The notes under the pieces are model-generated. The model was given only the letters and a program-made list of their open reading frames with translations. It searched no databases and had not been told where the DNA came from. Of a stretch of DNA of 6,992 nt, positions 1-5,930 are shown piece by piece. The position numbers and the translations under genes were made by a program. This stretch comes from a bacterium (GTDB lineage Bacteria > Oederibacteriota > PGYV01 > DSBP01): positions 1-6,992 of the forward strand of contig DSBP01000248.1 of NCBI GenBank assembly GCA_011049465.1. The letters run 5' to 3'. The stretch's first letter is position 1. Each line of letters begins with the position of its first letter.

Positions 1-175
1 GGCTTGCGCGGGTGTTAGTGCGGCGACTCTTATGGAGGGCATGGGTGTTTGGGATGGCGTTGAATAGCGCACAGCACAGACGCGCCCTGGGTTCTCGACG
101 AAATTTTCCGCCACCCGCCCCGTCCTGCGAAGGTTGTGTTGAGGTAAAGGTTGTTTAGCAGCCTGCAAACGACAC
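1..175 (+). repeat. Dispersed repeat, copy A (5' part outside window)
   Basis: This stretch matches 6501-6660 (copy B) and 6873-6992 (copy C) in the same orientation. The first 100 bases align to both without gaps; a further stretch to about 170 aligns to copy B once a 13-base deletion in B is allowed for. It contains a small hairpin at 57-70 (GCGTT-GAAT-AGCGC), the complete 3' inverted arm at 95-125 (TCGACGAAATTTTCC onward to GTCC), and a second hairpin at 149-163 (GGTTG-TTTAG-CAGCC). The 5' arm, seen in B and C, would lie before base 1. Copy A is the most diverged of the three in its first 50 bases. No coding frame of merit covers it. The exact 3' edge is uncertain. Confidence 0.85.
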
Positions 176-300
176 AGATGTAAATATAAAATTGTCTCAC
201 CGGAGGTTCAACGTAGGCGCTCTACCCGCCCCCCGCCCTGCCGTCCACTTGTAAATTGCAAATTCCAAATTTAAATTTTCCTGTCCCGCATAATCTTAAA
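176..300. other. Intergenic spacer, C-rich then AT-rich
   Basis: No gene or RNA is recognisable here. A C-rich stretch near 226-245 is followed by an AT-rich one that includes the 12-base palindrome AAATTTAAATTT at 267-278. It separates the repeat from the operon promoter. Confidence 0.5.
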
Positions 301-332
301 TTGACACTATCCGCCGATTATAGTATATTTAA
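296..332 (+). promoter_or_regulatory. Sigma-70-type promoter of the cyclic-nucleotide operon, with overlapping dyad
   Basis: A perfect -35 hexamer TTGACA (301-306) and a 5-of-6 -10 hexamer TATATT (324-329) are separated by exactly 17 bases, which predicts transcription starting near 336 and a leader of about 40 nt before the ATG at 375. The promoter core overlaps an imperfect dyad: outer arms TTAAAT (296-301) and ATTTAA (327-332), inner arms ACTAT (306-310) and ATAGT (320-324); the two pairs are off-centre from each other by one base. A repressor bound here would block polymerase. Calling it an operator is inference. Confidence 0.8.
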
Positions 333-362
333 CGTAAGATTCGGTAATTACTGTCAATGCAC

Positions 363-368
363 AGGAGG
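363..368 (+). promoter_or_regulatory. Ribosome binding site deciding the start at 375
   Basis: A full AGGAGG sits 6 bases before the ATG at 375. The in-frame ATG at 357 lies upstream of it and has no comparable site, so the shorter protein is preferred. Confidence 0.85.
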
Positions 369-374
369 CGTGAT

Positions 375-1013
375 ATGGTGACAGAAGACGAAATAATAAG
401 CCAATACGGGAAAAAGTATTCAGCGGGGGATTATGTTTTCAAGGAGGGCGACCCCGGCGAAGAGATGTTCATTATTCATAAGGGCAAAATCAACATAACG
501 AAAATGACGGGCGACGGGGAAAAGACTCTCGTGACGCTCGGTTCTGGTGATTTTTTCGGCGAGATGGCTGTAATCGACAAGGCGCCGAGGTCAGCGGGCG
601 CGGTCGCTGCCGAAGACACGATATGCGTGGTGCTCAACGAGGACCTTTTTGAACAGCAGATGCAGAGAAACGCGAAAATCGTAAAAAAAATAATGAAAAA
701 TATGAGCGCCAGGCTGCGCGCCATGAATGAGCAGCTTCAGATGCTCACCACAAAAGATTACAATATGCGGGTTGTGAACACACTGCTGCTTCAGGTAAAC
801 AAAAGCGGCGAGGGCTCGACCATCACCCTTGACTCGCTTGTCCGGCAGACAGGAATGGACGAGAACAGGGACAAACTGGACGAGATATTATCCGCGATGG
901 CAAAGGCAAAGGTAATAGCGGTAAGCGGGGACTCCATCCTTGTGAGCAGCTCCGCCAACATAGAGAAATACAAGCAGTACCTTGAGATGAAAAAAGCTTT
1001 TGGTGAAAGCTGA
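375..1013 (+). CDS. Crp/Fnr-type cyclic nucleotide-binding protein with divergent winged helix
   Basis: A 212-residue cytosolic protein close to the usual Crp/Fnr length. Residues about 12-95 form the cNMP-binding beta-roll; the phosphate-binding cassette reads FGEM (61-64) followed by PRSA (71-74), keeping the Glu (E63) and Arg (R72) that bind ribose and phosphate of cyclic nucleotides in CRP. A long dimerisation-type helix follows (about 97-125), then a winged-helix-like domain (about 130-200). Its recognition helix (D162-E170) is unusually acidic: aligned by eye with E. coli CRP, R180 is kept as R165, E181 becomes D166 and R185 becomes E170, so DNA binding is less certain than ligand binding. 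It is first in an operon with a CHASE2/cyclase-like sensor (5-nt gap) and a cyclic nucleotide phosphodiesterase. No Fnr-type iron-sulphur cysteines are present. The in-frame ATG at 357 was rejected in favour of 375 because of the AGGAGG. Confidence 0.88.
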   Translation: MVTEDEIISQYGKKYSAGDYVFKEGDPGEEMFIIHKGKINITKMTGDGEKTLVTLGSGDFFGEMAVIDKAPRSAGAVAAEDTICVVLNEDLFEQQMQRNAKIVKKIMKNMSARLRAMNEQLQMLTTKDYNMRVVNTLLLQVNKSGEGSTITLDSLVRQTGMDENRDKLDEILSAMAKAKVIAVSGDSILVSSSANIEKYKQYLEMKKAFGES

Positions 1014-1018
1014 GAGAA

Positions 1019-2713
1019 GTGAAGCGGCTAAATGTAATATTCGGAATTATTCTTGTCCTGTTTATATTTGCTTATTTCCGCTATTCCGACGGGATAAACC
1101 GCGGGTTTTATTTTAAATACAAGGAATTCATCCCCGAAAAACTCTCCTTTGAAAAAATCGTATTCATTGAGGACAATTTCAGCCTGGGCGATTACTCGGC
1201 GCTCTTTGAGGCGATATCGGGCGCTGAAGGCTCGGTGGCGCTGTTGATGCCGCAGGTTTTTAATATCAGGGTCGGGGATTATCTTGAGAACATTGAGCCC
1301 GCTGACATAAAAAAGACACAGGAAGAGTACAGGGAATTCTCGATAAAGCTTGCTGAGGCAAGAAACATACTGCCTGTTGTGTTTTTAAGCGGCGAAAGCA
1401 TGAACAACAACGATATTGACCTGAGCTCATCCGCCTATTTTAAATCAAAAGAGACAGGGCTGAAACTGCCGGTTTACAGCCATGCCAGGGTAAAGAGCAG
1501 GAGGCTCTGGATGTCTGTTCCTGACAAGGGGTTTTATCCTGATTACAGCTCCTATCCCCGGGAGGTTCCGCTTTTCATGGATTACAAGGGCTCGGCGCTT
1601 GCAAACGCGGCTGTTGAGGCGCTCAGGCGGTATTACAAGCTTCCGAAGAGCTCGGTAAAAATAACAGAGCGGCGCGTTGAGATAGGCAATATAATAAAAC
1701 AGCAGATGCTTCCCGGCGGAACGGTCATGCTTTATCCCGTAAAAAGCGCGCCTGTGATATACACAATGAAGGATATGCCCCCTTCGGGGAGCCCCGAATT
1801 GAGGGATAAAATCATAATAATCAGCAGCACAAATGTGCCGCGGGACGCCATGCTGAGCATGGGCGCGTGTCTTTTTGGAATTATGGAATCCGCCTTTTTA
1901 AAACATAACAGGGCGGCAAATTACCTGGCAGCGCTGTTATGCTGCCTGTTGTTTCTCGTCTTTTACCTGCGGCTCAAGCCCCTTTACGGAGCCGTATTGT
2001 TTGTACTTTCGCTTGTATCGGCGCTTATAATATGCGCGCTTCTTTTCAGCGCCGGAATATACACGGAGTTCGCTGTTATAATGGCGGCGCTTACCGCGCC
2101 CTTTACGGGCGTCTATTACTACAGGCTGGCCTTTATGGCGGCTGAAAACAAGCGCAGGAGGGAGGCGCTTTTAAGAATCGTCCACCCGGACGAGGTTGGA
2201 AGGTACATGAAAAACAGCCTTGACATAAAGATGAAAAACACATGGATTAAGGCTGTTGCGGCCTATTTTATCTTTGAGCCGGGGTTCGCGGGAAATCCGG
2301 AAAACCTGAAAATAGTTTTTGAAACTATACGGGATATCGTATATAATAAAACAAAGGATTTTATTATTACCCTGAGCGGCACAGAAGAGATAGCCGTGAT
2401 ACTGCTTACTGAAAAGGAGACAAGAAGGTTTTTTGAGGCGCTCATTGAGATAAGGGAAAACAGCGGAGTCGGCCCGTTTAACGTTGTGTTAAGCTCTTCC
2501 GAGATATACATGCATGATTTTAACGGGGCTGTTGTGTTTGGCGACAGGAACCACGGCCTTGCAGCCGAGTGCGCGCTGATGGATAAAAAGAGGTATATTA
2601 TAGTCCCTGAAAAGGACATACAAAAATACATGGGAATCATAAAATTCCAGAAAATAACCGGCGCGGGAAAAACAAACCTGTATAACACGGCCGGAATAAG
2701 GGAGGATGCGTAA
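1019..2713 (+). CDS. CHASE2 transmembrane sensor with degenerate class III nucleotide cyclase domain
   Basis: A 564-residue membrane protein starting at GTG, 5 nt after the previous stop; an in-frame TGA at 1004-1006 leaves no upstream ATG or GTG, and the ribosome site is weak. Order: one N-terminal membrane helix (about 5-20), an extracytoplasmic CHASE2-like domain (about 25-290, with the typical end 'LRDKIIIISS' near 261-270), three membrane helices (about 300-317, 322-345, 350-372), a short linker HPDEVGRYM (389-397) resembling the pre-cyclase helix, then a cyclase-like domain (about 405-564). This order is that of CHASE2-adenylate/guanylate cyclases. By eye the catalytic residues are gone: the first metal Asp (FADIRGF motif) aligns with F419, the second (GD) with T455, and the NxxxR pair falls in G508-L520 where His/Gly and Glu replace them, although the GD...LAA framework is visible. 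It is probably a pseudocyclase, or a very divergent enzyme. Neighbours encode a cNMP-binding protein and a cNMP phosphodiesterase. CHASE2 calling is firm to moderate; ligand unknown. Confidence 0.75.
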   Translation: MKRLNVIFGIILVLFIFAYFRYSDGINRGFYFKYKEFIPEKLSFEKIVFIEDNFSLGDYSALFEAISGAEGSVALLMPQVFNIRVGDYLENIEPADIKKTQEEYREFSIKLAEARNILPVVFLSGESMNNNDIDLSSSAYFKSKETGLKLPVYSHARVKSRRLWMSVPDKGFYPDYSSYPREVPLFMDYKGSALANAAVEALRRYYKLPKSSVKITERRVEIGNIIKQQMLPGGTVMLYPVKSAPVIYTMKDMPPSGSPELRDKIIIISSTNVPRDAMLSMGACLFGIMESAFLKHNRAANYLAALLCCLLFLVFYLRLKPLYGAVLFVLSLVSALIICALLFSAGIYTEFAVIMAALTAPFTGVYYYRLAFMAAENKRRREALLRIVHPDEVGRYMKNSLDIKMKNTWIKAVAAYFIFEPGFAGNPENLKIVFETIRDIVYNKTKDFIITLSGTEEIAVILLTEKETRRFFEALIEIRENSGVGPFNVVLSSSEIYMHDFNGAVVFGDRNHGLAAECALMDKKRYIIVPEKDIQKYMGIIKFQKITGAGKTNLYNTAGIREDA

Positions 2714-3487
2714 ATGAAAATTGAGGTGCTCGGATGCCACGGAGGACAGCTGCCGGGGAGGAACAATACCGCGCTTTTGCTTAACAACGACACGCTGATT
2801 GACGCGGGGACAATAGCCCTTACTTTGGGAATAGAAAAACAGAGAAAAATAAGAAACGCGTTCATATCACACGCGCATCTTGACCACACGGGCGCGCTGC
2901 CTTTTTTCGCCGTAAACATAGTCTCCAATAAGACGGAGGGAGTGAAGATTTACGGCGCGAAATCGGCGGTTGACGCGGTAAAGACGCACCTGATGAATAA
3001 TGTAATCTGGCCCGACTTCACCAAAATCAAAAACTTTGGGGGCAACCCCGTTTTTGAGTACAAACCTCTTCCGGTTAATAAGTGGATTAAGGCGGGGGAG
3101 TACAAAATAAAGCTCATTCCGGTCAACCACACTGTGCCGACAACCGGAATGCTTATCGGGCATAAAAACAGGTACCTGCTTTACAGCGGCGACACAAAGG
3201 AGACGTCCGGAATATGGAAAGAGGCGGGAAAGCTGGGCTCAAAACTGAAGGCTGTTTTTGTTGAGACGGCATTTCCCGACTCGCTGGCTTTTCTGGGCGA
3301 GGCAAGCGGGCACCTTGTGCCGTCAACGCTTAAAAAACAGCTTGATAAGCTGGGGCCAAAGCAGAAGCCGAAAATATTTGTTTATCATGTAAAACCCGAG
3401 TATGTCGCGCAGGTAAAAAAAGAGCTGTCGCGCATCAGGGGAAGAAAAATACGCGTCCTTGATGAAGGCGGGGTTTATACGGTCTGA
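2714..3487 (+). CDS. Class II cyclic nucleotide phosphodiesterase, metallo-beta-lactamase fold
   Basis: A 257-residue protein matching the class II 3',5'-cyclic nucleotide phosphodiesterase family (Saccharomyces PDE1, Vibrio CpdP), which hydrolyses cAMP or cGMP to the 5'-monophosphate with two metal ions. Visible: an N-terminal LGCHGG followed by IDAGT (29-33); the metal motif SHAHLDH (52-58: H53, H55, D57, H58); H139 in PVNHTVPT; D160 in YSGDTKE; H200 in the GHLVP element; and H225 near the end. All ligands expected for the fold are present, so it should be active. No signal peptide is seen, so it is taken as cytosolic. The ATG directly abuts the TAA of the preceding gene, with GGAGG (2701-2705) 8 nt upstream inside that gene, which implies translational coupling to the cyclase-like sensor. 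Other MBL hydrolases (tRNase Z, lactonases) fit less well. Substrate (cAMP, cGMP or other) cannot be told from sequence. Confidence 0.85.
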   Translation: MKIEVLGCHGGQLPGRNNTALLLNNDTLIDAGTIALTLGIEKQRKIRNAFISHAHLDHTGALPFFAVNIVSNKTEGVKIYGAKSAVDAVKTHLMNNVIWPDFTKIKNFGGNPVFEYKPLPVNKWIKAGEYKIKLIPVNHTVPTTGMLIGHKNRYLLYSGDTKETSGIWKEAGKLGSKLKAVFVETAFPDSLAFLGEASGHLVPSTLKKQLDKLGPKQKPKIFVYHVKPEYVAQVKKELSRIRGRKIRVLDEGGVYTV

Positions 3488-3489
3488 AA

Positions 3490-3942
3490 ATGTTCATCAT
3501 AAATAAGGCGGGGCGCGATGATATTCCCGCGGTTCTTGAGATAGAAAAAGTTTCGCATGCAAGGCCGTGGAACGAGGCCGGATTTATATGCGAGCTGTCA
3601 AAGCAGCGGTCAGGCAGGGGAATTTTGCTGACAGCGCAGGACGAGGGCTCGGGCGCCATCGCAGGCTACATTACCGGTGATTTTATCGTTGACTATCTGC
3701 ACATATCAAACATGGCTGTCGGGCCGGATTTCAGGCGCGGCGGCGCGGGCAGAATGCTTCTTGCAGCGGCAGAACGTGAAACACTTAAAAAAAAGTTTTC
3801 TTCATTGACGCTGGAAGTCAGCGAAAAAAATGAGGCAGCGCTTTCGCTTTACAGGCGGTTTGGTTTTGAGATAAAGGGGCGAAGGCCAAAATTCTATGAG
3901 GAAAAATATGACGGATTGCTCATGTGGAAGAGGCTGATTTAA
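3490..3942 (+). CDS. rimI: RimI-like GNAT N-acetyltransferase
   Basis: A 150-residue single-domain GNAT protein, the usual length for RimI, which acetylates the N-terminal Ala of ribosomal protein S18 with acetyl-CoA. Visible: the beta4 strand ending NMAV (74-77), the acetyl-CoA pyrophosphate loop RRGGAG (82-87), then LEVSEKNEAALSLYRRFGF (108-126), which matches RimI's LEVxxSNxxAxxLYxxxGF. It carries the Glu (E109) and Tyr (Y121) at the same 12-residue spacing as the RimI catalytic pair E103/Y115, and the GRRPKFY element follows (130-136). It starts 2 nt after the phosphodiesterase stop and is probably co-transcribed, although its ribosome site is weak and no functional link to the cyclic-nucleotide genes is evident. 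The substrate is inferred: RimI-like proteins outside well-studied species may act on other N-termini or lysines. Confidence 0.78.
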   Translation: MFIINKAGRDDIPAVLEIEKVSHARPWNEAGFICELSKQRSGRGILLTAQDEGSGAIAGYITGDFIVDYLHISNMAVGPDFRRGGAGRMLLAAAERETLKKKFSSLTLEVSEKNEAALSLYRRFGFEIKGRRPKFYEEKYDGLLMWKRLI

Positions 3943-3954
3943 GGGTTGTTTTCA

Positions 3955-3984
3955 GGTAAACGAAAAGGGCGCGACGGGCGTCTT
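3955..3984 (+). promoter_or_regulatory. Possible ECF-type promoter before the sigma factor gene
   Basis: The 58-nt gap after the acetyltransferase gene holds GGTAAAC (3955-3961) and CGTCTT (3979-3984) 17 bases apart, resembling the GGAAC-N16/17-CGTC layout of many ECF promoters. This would allow autoregulation. The implied start near 3990 leaves a leader of only about 11 nt, which just keeps the AGGAG at 3992-3996. Weak evidence. Confidence 0.25.
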
Positions 3985-4000
3985 ATAAATAAGGAGAAAA

Positions 4001-4570
4001 ATGGAGAGAGAAGACAGGGATATAATACAGGACATTAAAAAGGGCTCAGAAGCGGCGATGAATGAGCTCATAAAGAAGTACCAAAAGAGGGTGTATAACA
4101 TGGTCTACGGAATGTGCGTAAATTACGATACAGCCTGGGATGTTTCCCAGGAGGTGTTTATAAAGGTTGTGAGAAATATAGATTCTTTCAGGGGAGACAG
4201 TTCTTTCTGGACGTTCCTCTACAGGGTCACGATGAACGCTTTTTATGACTTCAAGCGCAAGGAAAAGGTGCGTTCAAGAGTGGCAAACTATACAGATACA
4301 AAGGCAGAGGATGAAAAGCGGGTGTTTGAGGTCCGCGATATGCTTAATATCGAGGAGGATTTCGAGAAAAAAGAGGCCAAAGAGAGGATTAAAGAGGCGC
4401 TTGACGGGCTGACAGATGTGCAAAAAGAGGTTTTCATGCTCAAGAATATGGAAGGGCTGAAAATCAGGGAGATAAGCGCTGTGTTAAAAATTTCTGACGG
4501 CACGGTAAAGTCTCATCTGAGCCGCGCCACAGAAAAGATAAAATCAATAACAGGAGGCGGAAAACAATGA
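4001..4570 (+). CDS. ECF (RpoE-type) RNA polymerase sigma factor
   Basis: A 189-residue two-domain sigma-70 protein of ECF size. Region 2 covers about 20-90: the helix with DVSQEVFIKV (47-56) is the core-binding 2.2 element, and SFWTFLYRVTMNAFYDFKR (68-86) is the -10 recognition and melting part (2.3-2.4). A charged linker (about 90-125) leads to region 4 (about 127-182): LTDVQKEVFMLKNMEGL, then the helix-turn-helix IREISAVLKISDGTVKSHLSRA, whose second helix reads the -35 element. No region 1.1 or 3 is present. A clear AGGAG (3992-3996) precedes the ATG. The gene overlaps the downstream anti-sigma gene by 4 nt (ATGA), the classic arrangement for a sigma factor held inactive by its partner. 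Its subgroup and the triggering signal are not evident from sequence. Confidence 0.95.
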   Translation: MEREDRDIIQDIKKGSEAAMNELIKKYQKRVYNMVYGMCVNYDTAWDVSQEVFIKVVRNIDSFRGDSSFWTFLYRVTMNAFYDFKRKEKVRSRVANYTDTKAEDEKRVFEVRDMLNIEEDFEKKEAKERIKEALDGLTDVQKEVFMLKNMEGLKIREISAVLKISDGTVKSHLSRATEKIKSITGGGKQ

Positions 4571-5037
4571 GCGATAAATGCGGATTTCCCCGGGACCGCC
4601 TTATGGAATATGTTTACAGCGGGACAGAGGAGGCAAAGGATATTGCGGAAATCGAGGCGCATATAAAAGGCTGCGCCGGGTGCGCTGAAAAGGCAGCGGG
4701 CTATAAGAGCGCGATTAAGGCCTATTCGGAGATAAAGGTGGATTTCTCCGAAGATGTCTGGGATATTCAGAGGCAGGAGATAATACGGAAGATAAGAAAA
4801 GAGAGAAAGGACCCTTTTGCCGCGGTGCTGAAGGTGTTCTCTTTTGTGTTCGGCCATAAAAAACTGGGCTTCGCGCTTCTGCTTGTGGCGCTTGCGGGCG
4901 TGTGGGCGGGGCATTACAGGAACCAGGCCGCGCTTCAGCGCGACAGGGTTATGATAGAAAAGGTTGATGTGCTTGAGAACATGGAGATACTTGAGAGGCT
5001 TGATTTTTACAGGGACCTCGCGGAACTGGGTATTTAA
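4567..5037 (+). CDS. Membrane zinc-finger (ZAS-type) anti-sigma factor
   Basis: A 156-residue bitopic inner-membrane protein. The N-terminal cytosolic part (about 1-45) has the anti-sigma zinc-finger signature H32-x3-C36-x2-C39 with the preceding DRLMEYVYSG helix that usually contacts sigma. A linker rich in basic residues (about 66-98) leads to one membrane helix (about 100-115, GFALLLVALAGVWAGH), with a short periplasmic tail (about 117-156) rich in Leu and Glu ending in EILERLDFYRDLAEL. That tail resembles the C-terminus often seen in anti-sigma proteins paired with DUF3106 genes. AGGAGG (4552-4557) precedes the ATG by 9 nt, within the sigma gene, so the two are translationally coupled. 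The protein is expected to sequester the sigma factor encoded just upstream until a periplasmic signal relieves it; whether release is by proteolysis or shape change cannot be read here. Confidence 0.88.
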   Translation: MSDKCGFPRDRLMEYVYSGTEEAKDIAEIEAHIKGCAGCAEKAAGYKSAIKAYSEIKVDFSEDVWDIQRQEIIRKIRKERKDPFAAVLKVFSFVFGHKKLGFALLLVALAGVWAGHYRNQAALQRDRVMIEKVDVLENMEILERLDFYRDLAELGI

Positions 5038-5053
5038 GATATGGCACATCGCG

Positions 5054-5060
5054 AAGGAGG
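5054..5060 (+). promoter_or_regulatory. Ribosome binding site deciding the start at 5065
   Basis: AAGGAGG ends 4 nt before the ATG at 5065. The in-frame ATG at 5041 lies upstream of it and would place extra charged residues before the signal peptide. Confidence 0.8.
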
Positions 5061-5064
5061 AAAC

Positions 5065-5544
5065 ATGAGAAGGTTTTTTATAATCCCCGCTGTCCTGGCG
5101 CTGTTTTTCTGCGGGCAGGCAGCGGCGGAAAACATGAACGCTGAAAATGAAAGAGACGCGGCAAAACAGCTGGCAGCCGAGAAATGGGGCAAGCTTTCGT
5201 CTTCGGAGCGGGACAGGATAAAAAAGATATATACGGCGTGGCGCGACATCCCGCCGCAGCGAAGGGCGTGGATAATAAAGAACCACAGGAAATTAAAGGG
5301 AATGGACGAGGGTAAAAAGGCGGAAATAGAGGAGGCTTACGCGGAGTGGGAAAAACTCTCCCCGCATGTAAAGGAACTGATGATTGAACGTTACAGGGAG
5401 TGGAAAAACCTGACGGGAAGGGAAAGGGTGAATATAAGGAGGGCGGCTGAAAGATACAGCGAAATGTCGCCTGAAGAAAGAGCCGAAGCAAGGCGAAAAG
5501 TAAAAGAAGCGCGCGAGGCAAGGGAGAGGGAAGAGGGGAAGTAA
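5065..5544 (+). CDS. Secreted DUF3106 protein of 18-residue helical repeats
   Basis: A 159-residue exported protein. The signal peptide (MRRFF, hydrophobic core 5-16) should be cut after QAAA at about residue 21 by signal peptidase I; the Cys at 16 lacks a good lipobox. The mature part is highly charged and alpha-helical, and resembles DUF3106. Aligning the Trp residues shows a strict 18-residue period: W41, W59, L77, W95, W113 and Y131 each start a unit, with a Leu/Ile/Met three residues later (L44, I62, M80, L98, L116, M134) and usually a Ser/Thr/Pro/Asp after that. No catalytic motif is visible. It lies 27 nt after the anti-sigma gene and is likely co-transcribed with it, so it may act as a periplasmic partner or sensor for the sigma/anti-sigma pair; that role is inference. 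It superficially recalls CpxP-like periplasmic sensors but lacks their LTxxQ motifs. Confidence 0.82.
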   Translation: MRRFFIIPAVLALFFCGQAAAENMNAENERDAAKQLAAEKWGKLSSSERDRIKKIYTAWRDIPPQRRAWIIKNHRKLKGMDEGKKAEIEEAYAEWEKLSPHVKELMIERYREWKNLTGRERVNIRRAAERYSEMSPEERAEARRKVKEAREAREREEGK

Positions 5545-5640
5545 GGCGGTTATGTATCTAACCTGAAGCTTGTCTGCTCTTGCCCTTGAACCTGAAACAT
5601 GCAACCTGAAACTATATTTCCTCCTCAAATAAAACTTGCT

Positions 5641-5670
5641 TTTACCCCGGTTATGGATAATAATTATATA
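5641..5670 (+). promoter_or_regulatory. Possible promoter for the DUF2934 and TPR genes
   Basis: TTTACC (5641-5646) and TATATA (5665-5670) are 18 bases apart in an AT-rich stretch after a 191-nt gap. Both hexamers are 4 of 6. An alternative pair TTGCTT/AATAAT (5636-5641, 5659-5664) has 17-nt spacing. Tentative. Confidence 0.3.
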
Positions 5671-5723
5671 AGCGGGAATTTGTTGGGCGCCTGTTTTGGC
5701 AGGGCGCGGGAATGCTGAAAATA

Positions 5724-5730
5724 GAGGGTG
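5724..5730 (+). promoter_or_regulatory. Ribosome binding site deciding the start at 5736
   Basis: GAGGGTG ends 5 nt before the ATG at 5736. The in-frame ATG at 5712 has no comparable site at normal spacing. Confidence 0.7.
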
Positions 5731-5735
5731 AAATT

Positions 5736-5930
5736 ATGGCAAAAAAGGCAAAACCTGCCGGAACAGGGCGTAAAAAGAAGGAAACGCCCAATCTGGCCGA
5801 TTATCAGGCGGAAATCAGCGAAAGGGCAAAGGAGATTTACGCGGAGCGGACGGCCAAAAATGAGCCCGGCGACGCGATGTCAGACTGGCTTGAGGCTGAA
5901 AAACAAATCTCAAAAAAACATAAGTTTTAA
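5736..5930 (+). CDS. Small DUF2934 protein
   Basis: A 64-residue soluble protein. Residues 1-16 are rich in Lys and Pro (MAKKAKPAGTGRKKK), probably disordered and able to bind nucleic acid or acidic surfaces. Residues about 26-58 match the DUF2934 pattern: a helix ISERAKEIYAER, a turn with Gly-Asp (45-46), then SDWLEAEKQI, where the Trp-Leu-x-Ala-Glu is the family hallmark. DUF2934 proteins are short, widespread and without an assigned function. The start at 5736 is chosen for its ribosome site. It is separated by 69 nt from the TPR lipoprotein gene and may share a transcript with it. The stop codon lies within the loop of an A/T hairpin. Confidence 0.75.
   Translation: MAKKAKPAGTGRKKKETPNLADYQAEISERAKEIYAERTAKNEPGDAMSDWLEAEKQISKKHKF

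Larger units (their letters stand above)
5545..5735. other. Intergenic region with CTGAA-type repeats and small leader hairpin
   Basis: No gene. AACCTGAA occurs three times (5560-5567, 5589-5596, 5603-5610). An imperfect hairpin, GCGCCTG (5687-5693) with CAGGGCGC (5700-5707, one bulged G), lies about 28 nt before the next start codon. It lacks a T-tract and so is not a standard terminator. Confidence 0.5.

Noticed and set aside
357..374. Upstream ATG at 357 as start of the Crp-like protein
   Set aside because: It precedes the AGGAGG at 363-368 and has no ribosome site of its own; the ATG at 375 has ideal spacing.
2263..2928. Long minus-strand open frame across the cyclase-like and phosphodiesterase genes
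   Set aside because: It is antisense to two well-supported genes, its translation has no recognisable domain, and no ribosome site or promoter precedes it.
2714..3487. tRNase Z or generic MBL hydrolase identity for the phosphodiesterase
   Set aside because: The HxHLDH motif context, IDAGT start and C-terminal GHLxP element fit class II cyclic nucleotide phosphodiesterases better, and the neighbouring cNMP genes agree.
3984..3989. TATAAA as a sigma-70 -10 element before the sigma factor gene
   Set aside because: No -35 hexamer lies 16-18 bases upstream and a start at about 3996 would remove the ribosome binding site.
4513..5286. Long minus-strand open frame opposite the sigma/anti-sigma/DUF3106 genes
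   Set aside because: The translation is Arg/Pro-rich and low in meaning, while the + strand genes have clear families and coupled starts.
5687..5707. Rho-independent terminator before the DUF2934 gene
   Set aside because: The G/C hairpin has a bulge and is followed by CGGGAATGC, not a T-run; it lies in the leader of the next gene.
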